This document shows positions 59,209-64,000 of a stretch of DNA of 64,000 bases, piece after piece. Location of the stretch: contig CAWCBE010000008.1 of assembly GCA_963793825.1 (NCBI GenBank), forward strand, positions 124,001 through 188,000, read 5' to 3'. Below the pieces are notes generated by a model. That model did no database searches, had not been told where the DNA came from, and saw only the letters and a program-made list of their open reading frames with translations. This DNA is from RYN-230 sp963793825 (GTDB lineage Bacteria; Actinomycetota; Actinomycetes; Streptosporangiales; Streptosporangiaceae). The position numbers and the translations under genes are program-made. The first letter of the stretch is position 1, and each line of letters starts with the position of its first letter.

Positions 59209-59660
59209 TCCACTCCAGGCGGCCGGGGACGGGCGCCGGCCCCCGGGGCGGGCGCCCGTCTCCCGGGGGGAAGATCGCGGTTTCCGGGTCCCGCCGCCAC
59301 CAGCACCGCGCCCAAACCAGTCACTACCGGCGCAGGCAAGCCAAACACCACGAAGTGCTGCTGGAGTATCAGGCCAAGTCGCTAACCCGGCCGTTGCCGA
59401 AGAGCGAAAGGTGAGACGGGTAGCGATTGAGAAGGTCCGGCGCCAGTTGCCCGACTATGCCTATGGCGGCACGCAGCGGCAAGCGCCCGGCATTATGTAT
59501 CTGCTTGTGGTCACGAACCCATCCCGCAATGCGCATGTTACCTGGGCTGGTGTCCGGTGCGGTGTCGTGGGGCCTCGGAGAGGGACGCACCTAGTACCGA
59601 ATGGGGCATCTATTGGCAATTCGGGTCATGCTGGCGTGGCGGCGTGACAGGCCCCTTACG
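59209..59660. other. Gap with possible coding remnant
   Basis: 452 bases with falling GC. On the plus strand an open stretch ending at 59414 reads HYRRRQAKHHEVLLEYQAK then SLTRPLPKSER-stop, followed by an overlapping GTG frame 59411-59647 (RRVAIEKVRRQLPDYAYGG). Codon use looks half-coding, there is no good ribosome site, and I recognise no family. A decayed gene is plausible. Confidence 0.3.
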
Positions 59661-59810
59661 TCAACGGGACCAGCGCTGTGCCTCCACTCCGATAGCACGT
59701 CTCTGGGCTCTGTGCTGCTCATCTGTGATGGCTGCCCAAAGGCCCAGGGCGGCAAAGGCCGCGGCGCCGATGACGGCCAGCGGTACCCAGAGAACGATCT
59801 GCGTGATCAT
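59661..59810 (-). CDS. Small single-span membrane protein (49 aa)
   Basis: 49 aa starting MITQIVLWVPLAVIGAAAFA, continuing ALGLWAAITDEQHRAQRRAI and ending EAQRWSR. One hydrophobic helix at the N-terminus, then a charged amphipathic tail. GGGGGG lies 8 bases before the ATG at 59810. Codon choice (ATC, GGC, GCC with a few GTT, AGA, TTT) is plausible for a real gene in a lower-GC patch. No family recognised. The upstream 59811-60010 stretch is AT-rich and promoter-like. Confidence 0.6.
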   Translation of the reverse strand: MITQIVLWVPLAVIGAAAFAALGLWAAITDEQHRAQRRAIGVEAQRWSR

Positions 59811-60254
59811 GTAATCACCCCCCGTTATCGAACGTAGCCGGGCGGGTCATGCTTGTAAAGGCCTAATACATAGAGAGAATTATGCGAAACTCCTTAGTAG
59901 GTTGGTCACAGGGGATCGGTAACTTCCAGTCCGCTCCTATGCTGATTCGCCGGTAATTAAATAAATTGTCGTTATCTGCCCGTTTTTGGTAACTCCACTT
60001 CGGTGGGTTTCGCGGATGCGGGCCAGTCTGGGCGGCCCGAGAATCCCATCCGGGGCTAGTGCCGGTGCAGTGTGCGGAGCGGCGGCCTCCGGGCCGGCCC
60101 GGGGACTGGGCCAGCCCGGGGCGCCTGCCCGGGCGGCCCAGGCCGGTCACCTCACCGCCACGGCGCCCGGCTCGCGGCCGGCCCGGGTCCTGCGCCGGTC
60201 CCGATGGGGCCAAGGACCCTACCGGGAGCCTGCGGAGCGGGCCACCGTGAAGGA
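59811..60254. other. AT-rich island then GC-rich spacer, no gene seen
   Basis: 59850-60000 is the most AT-rich stretch of the window (CGCATAATTCTCTCTATG on the minus strand, TTAAATAAATTG on the plus strand). It probably holds the promoter of the 49-aa gene. 60010-60240 is GC-rich with no convincing start; the HXXEE gene begins at 60255. Confidence 0.5.
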
Positions 60255-60869
60255 ATGCGCCGCTCGACGAAGGTAAGCCTCGGGCTGCTGGTGACCTGGG
60301 CGATCAGTGACATCGAAGAACTGGCGACGATGAGCCGGACCAGCCAGCAGGTGCTGGCCAGGCTGCCTGAGCGGCTGCCCGTCCCTGGCCCGCTGCGCCG
60401 GGCCGGGATCTCGCCGTCCCAGTTCCTGGCCGTGTTCGGGATGATGGGCGTGGTCATGGGGACGGCCGCGGTGCGCGGGATCCGGTCCGAGGGCCGGTCG
60501 GCCGCTTTCCGCGGCGCGCTGCTGGGGTTTGGCCTGCATGGATTCGGGCACCTGGCGGTCTCCGCGGCGGCCCGTCAGTACGTGTCTGGCGCGGTCACGG
60601 CGCCGACCATGGTGATCCCGTTCTGGCTCTGGGCCCGCCGGGAACTCGCCCGCGACGGCTTGACCGTTACCGACCGCTCCGCGGTGGCGGTCGCGGCCGC
60701 GGGAGTGCCGATGACCCTGGGCATGCACGCGCTGGCCTACTGGCTGTGTCAGCCCGGGCGGACGACCTCCGGAACCCCCTTCGGATCGCGGGCGGGACGC
60801 GGCTCCGCCCCGCCCCGCCCGCGACCAGCCCCGCGGAACGACCTCCCCGAACCCCGGCCCGGGCGCTGA
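60255..60869 (+). CDS. HXXEE-domain membrane protein with repeat-derived C-terminus
   Basis: 204 aa. LGLLVTWAISDIEELATMSR near residue 10 is the HXXEE motif with the His replaced by Ser (SDIEE); LLGFGLHGFGHLAVSAAARQYV and VTAPTMVIPFWLWARREL are the second and third family motifs. Four or so membrane segments. The last 40 residues (PGRTTSGTPFGSRAGRGSAP...) come from diverged repeat element D and are not part of the domain. ATG at 60255; AAGG is too close to be a good ribosome site. Confidence 0.75.
   Translation: MRRSTKVSLGLLVTWAISDIEELATMSRTSQQVLARLPERLPVPGPLRRAGISPSQFLAVFGMMGVVMGTAAVRGIRSEGRSAAFRGALLGFGLHGFGHLAVSAAARQYVSGAVTAPTMVIPFWLWARRELARDGLTVTDRSAVAVAAAGVPMTLGMHALAYWLCQPGRTTSGTPFGSRAGRGSAPPRPRPAPRNDLPEPRPGR
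60751..60855 (+). repeat. Dispersed GC-rich element, copy D: diverged head-tail-head
   Basis: Head AGCCCGGGCGGACGACCTCC..GGAACCCC (60751-60779), tail GCGGGCGGGACGCGGCTCCG... (60780-60825) with a 9-bp stem 60788-60796/60814-60822, and a second head AGCCCCGCGGAACGACCTCC (60828 on). It forms the C-terminus and stop region of the HXXEE gene. Same module order as copies A-C, but opposite orientation relative to its host gene. Confidence 0.65.
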
Positions 60870-61019
60870 AACACCGGGGCGGGCGGGACAGCCGGTGCGT
60901 GATGGTGCCTTTGAGGCAGTGGCGGGTATGTAATTCCCCGAAACACCCAAGGCCGTGGCCCGAATTGGGTTACGGTGCTGAGTTTGTCGGGCTTTCTGAC
61001 TGAGTTTCGGCTGGTCGCC

Positions 61020-61631
61020 GTGAACCCGCGGCTAGCGCAGCAGAAGCACCCTGCGATCTGGGAACCCCTTGTGGGCAGGCATCGCACAATTCACCAGCGC
61101 ATAATTCACCAGCGCACAACCAACCAGCGCACCACCAACCAGCGCACAATTCACCAGCGCACAACTCACCAGCGGGCCAGGCGTCGCCTGGCTGTCATGG
61201 CCGCCGCGGCGGCCGCTCTCCTAGCCCTTCCGCTCGCGGTCACCCATCAGGCCGCCAGCGCGGGCACTGAAACACCGCGGATGGCGGCCTTCTTCTGGGC
61301 CCGCAGCCACGCCGGAGAATCCTACTGCTGGGGTGGTACCGGCCCTACCTGCTTCGACTGCTCGGGGCTGGTCATGGCCGCGTACTCCCGTGAGGGACTG
61401 AACTTCGGCCGCTCCACCTACGACATGCTCGCGTCCGGGGACCTGATCCCGGAAAGTGAGTCGCAGGCACGCCGGGGCGACCTGGCGTTCTACGGCAGCG
61501 GGCACGTGGAGTTCGTCGTGCGCCCGGGTTACACCTTCGGGGCGCAGGATCCCGGCACCCCGATCTGGTGGCATCAGTGGAATGCCTTCTGGTTCCCGAC
61601 GATGTTCTTCCGGGTCCGCGGCGCCGGCTGA
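61020..61631 (+). CDS. Secreted NlpC/P60 cell-wall peptidase
   Basis: 203 aa from the GTG at 61020 (GTG 60975 also possible). N-terminal region contains six five-residue repeats (TIHQR, IIHQR, TTNQR...), then RARRRLAVMAAAAAALLALP as the charged and hydrophobic parts of a signal peptide ending QAASAG. The mature domain is a compact NlpC/P60: SHAGESYCWGGTGPTCFDCSGLVMAAY (catalytic Cys in DCSG), GDLAFYGSGHVEFVV (His), and a Trp-rich end. Cleaves peptidoglycan stem peptides. The start is the uncertain part: no clear Shine-Dalgarno, and the repeats may be partly untranslated leader. Confidence 0.78.
   Translation: MNPRLAQQKHPAIWEPLVGRHRTIHQRIIHQRTTNQRTTNQRTIHQRTTHQRARRRLAVMAAAAAALLALPLAVTHQAASAGTETPRMAAFFWARSHAGESYCWGGTGPTCFDCSGLVMAAYSREGLNFGRSTYDMLASGDLIPESESQARRGDLAFYGSGHVEFVVRPGYTFGAQDPGTPIWWHQWNAFWFPTMFFRVRGAG
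61086..61175. repeat. 15-bp tandem repeat, six copies
   Basis: Units of ACAATTCACCAGCGC with variants (ATAATTC.., ACAACCAAC..) in the N-terminal part of the NlpC/P60 frame. AT-richer than surroundings. If translated it gives xxHQR repeats before the signal peptide. Confidence 0.85.
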
Positions 61632-61694
61632 TCTAAGCCGCGGCGCCCGGCTGATCTAAGGCGCTTAGTAACACCTGGCGGAGGCCTGTCGCCC

Positions 61695-62456
61695 TTACCG
61701 GCGGGAAGGCCTCTGCCCAGCGGGGGGCTCTGGTCCGGGCCCGGGCCAGAGCCCCCCGCCCGGGCCGGCCGCGGCCCGGGCGGCCAGCGCGGCGCCGCAG
61801 TTGGCGGCCAGGTGCACCAGTACCGGAGCGGCCAGGCTGCCGGAACGGTCCCGCAGCCAGCCCAGTGCCACGCCCGCCGCGGCCGTCCCGGCCACGGCGG
61901 CGGTCACCGCAGCCACCGTGGCGCGCGGCCCCGCCGCCACCTGGTTGACCCGCAACGCGGTGACGGTGGGGCGGATGTGCCACAGGCCGAACAGGCCGCC
62001 GGCCACCGCGGCCCCGGACGGCCCGGGCCAGACCCGGCGCAGCGCGGCCAGCAGCACCGCGCGGAACGCGACTTCCTCCCACAGCACGGTCCCGGCCGGG
62101 ATCCGCACGGTCACCTGGTAGCCGACCTGGCGCCAGGTCAGCGTGGTGATCCGGCGGTCGGCGAGGGCCGGGCGGGTGCGCGGCGAGGCGGCCAGCACGA
62201 TCCAGCCGGCGGCCAGGGCCGCGGCCGGCGGCGCACCCCAGCGCACCCCGGCCCGCAGCCGGCTCGGCCGCAGGCCCAGCTCGTCCGGGCCCAGCCCGGA
62301 CAGCCGGGCCGCCGCCAGCGCCGCAGCGGCCGCGGCGGTGTTGATGGCCGGGTACCACCGGTCCGGCCCGGGCCGCGGCGGCCGGTTGTTCCAGGCGGCC
62401 GCCGCGGCGCAGCAGGCCACCGCGAAGGCCACGTCCGGACCCCGCCGGTCAGCCAC
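61695..62456 (-). CDS. CPBP-family intramembrane protease
   Basis: 253 aa. EExxxR motif in VLWEEVAFRAVLLAAL, FxxxH in GLFGLWHIRPTV and a third His in APVLVHLAANCGA: the CPBP (type II CAAX/Abi) glutamic intramembrane protease signature. About six hydrophobic segments. GTG at 62456 overlaps the response regulator stop by 8 bases, so it belongs to the two-component operon. The last codons overlap a 14-bp hairpin. Confidence 0.87.
   Translation of the reverse strand: MADRRGPDVAFAVACCAAAAAWNNRPPRPGPDRWYPAINTAAAAAALAAARLSGLGPDELGLRPSRLRAGVRWGAPPAAALAAGWIVLAASPRTRPALADRRITTLTWRQVGYQVTVRIPAGTVLWEEVAFRAVLLAALRRVWPGPSGAAVAGGLFGLWHIRPTVTALRVNQVAAGPRATVAAVTAAVAGTAAAGVALGWLRDRSGSLAAPVLVHLAANCGAALAARAAAGPGGGLWPGPGPEPPAGQRPSRR
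61720..61759. terminator. 14-bp perfect hairpin inside the CPBP gene end
   Basis: GCGGGGGGCTCTGG (61720-61733) pairs with 61746-61759; loop of 12. It lies about 90 bases beyond the NlpC/P60 stop and within the final codons of the convergent CPBP gene, and could stop transcription in either direction. Confidence 0.5.
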
Positions 62457-63108
62457 CCGGCTGGACCAGCCCGGTCTCGTAGGCGAGCACCACCGCCTGG
62501 GCGCGGTCCCGCAGCCCCAGCTTGGCCAGGATCCGGCTGACATGCGTCTTGACGGTCTGCTCCGCCACGACCAGCCGGGCCGCGATCTCCGTGTTGGACA
62601 GCCCCCGGGCGACCAGGGCGAGCACCTCCGCTTCCCGCTCGGTGAGCTGGCGGAGCTGGTCCCGGCTCGGTCCGCGCGGGGCGCCCAGCCGGGCGAATTC
62701 GGCGATGAGCCGCCGGGTCACCCCGGGGGCCAGCAGCGCGTCGCCGGCCGCGACCACGCGGACCGCGTTGGCCAGCTCATCGGCCGAGGCGTCCTTGAGC
62801 AGGAAGCCGCTGGCTCCCCAGCGGAGGGCCTGGTACACGTAGTCGTCCAGGTCGAAGGTGGTCAGCACGAGCACCTTGGGGGCGCCGTCGCGGGCGGTGA
62901 TCTCGCGGGTGGCCTGGAGCCCGTCCAGCACCGGCATCCGCACGTCCATCAGGATCACGTCCGGCTCCAGCTCGGCGGCGCGGCTGACCGCCTCGCTCCC
63001 GTTCACGGCCTCGCCGACGACCTCGATGTCCGGCTCGCTGTTCAGCAGGATGCTGAAGCCGGAACGCACCATGCCCTGGTCGTCGGCGATGACCACGCGG
63101 ATGGTCAC
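62449..63108 (-). CDS. NarL/LuxR-family response regulator
   Basis: 219 aa. Receiver domain: IADDQGMVRSGF (acidic pair), phospho-Asp in PDVILMDVRMPVLDG, VLVLTTFDLDDYVYQAL and Lys in GFLLKDAS; C-terminal LuxR helix-turn-helix LTEREAEVLALVARGLSNTEIAARLVVAEQTVKTHVSRI. Start ATG at 63108 overlaps the kinase stop (ATGA). With the kinase and CPBP protease it forms one unit; similar trios regulate membrane stress or drug exporters. Confidence 0.95.
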   Translation of the reverse strand: MTIRVVIADDQGMVRSGFSILLNSEPDIEVVGEAVNGSEAVSRAAELEPDVILMDVRMPVLDGLQATREITARDGAPKVLVLTTFDLDDYVYQALRWGASGFLLKDASADELANAVRVVAAGDALLAPGVTRRLIAEFARLGAPRGPSRDQLRQLTEREAEVLALVARGLSNTEIAARLVVAEQTVKTHVSRILAKLGLRDRAQAVVLAYETGLVQPGG

Positions 63109-64000
63109 GACTGGGCCTCCAGCTCGTGCTCCGGGTCGGGCAGGACCGCGGTGACCAGGAAACCACCGTCGTCGGTCGGGCCCGCGTCCAGCTGGCCGCC
63201 GAGCATCGCGGCCCGCTCCCGCATCCCGATCATGCCGTGCCCGCCCGCGCCGCCGTCCGGGGCGGGCGCGGTGCCCGGCTGGTGGCTGTTGCGCACCTTG
63301 ATCACCAGCGAACTGGGGAAGTAGGCCAGTTCTACCCGGACCGCCGAGCCCGGGGCGTGCCGCATGGCGTTACTCAGTGCCTCCTGGACGATCCGGTAGG
63401 CCGACAGGTCCATGCCCGGCGCCAGGTCCCGGGCGGTCCCGCTGACCCCGGCCGTGACGCTCACCCCGCCGCTGCGCGCCGAGTCCAGCAGCCCGGCCAG
63501 CTCGCCCAGGCCCGGCTGGGGCACCCGGTCCGCGTCGCTGCTGCGCAGCACCCCCAGCAGCCGGCGCAGTTCGGTCAGCCCGCTCAGGGCGCAGGCCCGG
63601 ATCTCGGTGAAGCTCTCGACGAGTTCGGGCGGCGGCTCCGGCACCTTGCGCGGGGCCGCCTCCGCCTGGATGGCGATGACCGACATGTGGTGGGCGACGA
63701 CGTCGTGCAGCTCACGGGCGATGCGCTGACGTTCTTCGAGCAACGCCCGCTCGCCCTGGTGGCGGCGGGCCTGCTGGGCCAGGGCGGCCCGGCTGCCCCG
63801 CCGGGACCGGACGATGGCCCCGCTGAGCAGCGGAATGGCCGCCAGGATGGCGCCCGCGCTGGTCTGCAGGTCGATTATGGCCGCGCCGAGCACGGTCACC
63901 ACGGCGGCGGTGAGCACGAACCAGGCCCGGCAGCGGACCGCGATGGCGTACAGGCACAGCAAGTACACGATCAGGCCGCCGGTCAGGTAAACGCCGGAAG
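63105..64000 (-). CDS. Sensor histidine kinase, HisKA_3 type (N-terminus beyond the window)
   Basis: At least 297 aa; the frame is open to the right edge, so the start is missing. Two or three membrane segments remain (CRAWFVLTAAVVTVLGAAII), then the dimerisation helix with phospho-His RQRIARELHDVVAHHMSVIAI and HATPase_c: IVQEALSNAMRHAPG (N box), GGHGMIGMRERAAMLGGQL (G box). Cognate of the adjacent NarL-type regulator, DesK/NarX-like subfamily. Confidence 0.93.
   Translation of the reverse strand, partial: SGVYLTGGLIVYLLCLYAIAVRCRAWFVLTAAVVTVLGAAIIDLQTSAGAILAAIPLLSGAIVRSRRGSRAALAQQARRHQGERALLEERQRIARELHDVVAHHMSVIAIQAEAAPRKVPEPPPELVESFTEIRACALSGLTELRRLLGVLRSSDADRVPQPGLGELAGLLDSARSGGVSVTAGVSGTARDLAPGMDLSAYRIVQEALSNAMRHAPGSAVRVELAYFPSSLVIKVRNSHQPGTAPAPDGGAGGHGMIGMRERAAMLGGQLDAGPTDDGGFLVTAVLPDPEHELEAQS

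Noticed and set aside
59863..60213. A 116-codon minus-strand frame over the AT-rich island
   Set aside because: Low-complexity start, abrupt composition change in the middle, no ribosome site and no similarity to any family I know.
60930..61085. A ydaO-type c-di-AMP riboswitch before the NlpC/P60 gene
   Set aside because: The gene type would suit and pieces such as GGGTTACGG and GGGAACCCC are present, but I could not match the conserved core in order. A covariance search would be decisive.
61086..61175. CRISPR array
   Set aside because: Repeats are contiguous 15-bp units without spacers, and no cas gene is present.
1..64000. tRNA, rRNA or insertion sequences
   Set aside because: No cloverleaf-like TTCGA/CCA region, rRNA text or transposase motif was noticed on either strand; a dedicated RNA search could still find a small RNA.

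Overview
The window looks like chromosomal DNA of a very GC-rich actinobacterium. GC is above 70% almost throughout, GTG and TTG starts are common, and neighbouring genes often overlap by 4 bases. Lineage markers are a conservon-type sensor/roadblock/DUF742 set, two F420/flavin LLM oxidoreductases, a PF04672 methyltransferase, a TIGR03084 (DinB/mycothiol-type) protein, an SPFH + ribbon-helix-helix pair and DUF6186-type membrane proteins. A Streptosporangiales-like organism is a reasonable guess, but the genus cannot be read from this sequence. No rRNA, tRNA, transposase, prophage or CRISPR array was seen.

Layout. 1-4.2 kb: minus-strand redox genes (hemerythrin, MarR, LLM oxidoreductase, aldo/keto reductase, MBL hydrolase, second LLM). 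4.4-17.1 kb: RecQ, small membrane proteins, a secreted beta-trefoil-like protein, alpha/beta hydrolase, 3-hydroxybutyrate dehydrogenase-like SDR, PF04672 methyltransferase, a superfamily 2 helicase, the RHH/SPFH pair and an intradiol dioxygenase. 17.2-23.1 kb: a four-gene envelope operon (secreted protein, propeller lipoprotein, two large polytopic proteins). 23.2-28.1 kb: a conservon whose usual Ras-like GTPase gene is missing and which is followed by an NB-ARC/TPR ATPase. 28.3-35.4 kb: a 2OG-oxygenase-like protein, then a glycosyltransferase and DrrAB-type ABC exporter cluster. 35.4-39.4 kb: amine oxidase, M24 peptidase and a secreted protein.

39.6-50.1 kb is one compact, largely translationally coupled operon: acyl-CoA carboxylase beta and alpha subunits, enoyl-CoA hydratase, TIGR03084 protein, AtuA, acyl-CoA ligase, second hydratase and a TetR regulator. 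It resembles acyclic-terpene or branched-acid catabolic operons. A 16-bp near-perfect palindrome sits in the divergent control region shared with a second acyl-CoA ligase (50.3-52.0 kb). From 52 kb on come a methyltransferase, a serine beta-lactamase-like hydrolase, a RIO-type kinase, a tandem PAP2 protein, DUF421, HXXEE and NlpC/P60 proteins, a CPBP protease and a NarL-type two-component pair running off the right edge.

Most unusual: a dispersed GC-rich element of about 90 bp made of two hairpin modules (head 42 bp, tail about 48 bp). It lies in frame inside protein-coding genes: twice in tandem in the DUF2079 protein, with the head amplified to four copies at the AtuA N-terminus, as a single copy in the turn between the two metal-binding strands of the biotin carboxylase, and as a diverged copy forming the C-terminus of the HXXEE protein. 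It behaves like the protein-tolerated palindromic elements known from Rickettsia, but in an actinobacterium. The genome also carries many in-frame short tandem repeats in linkers.
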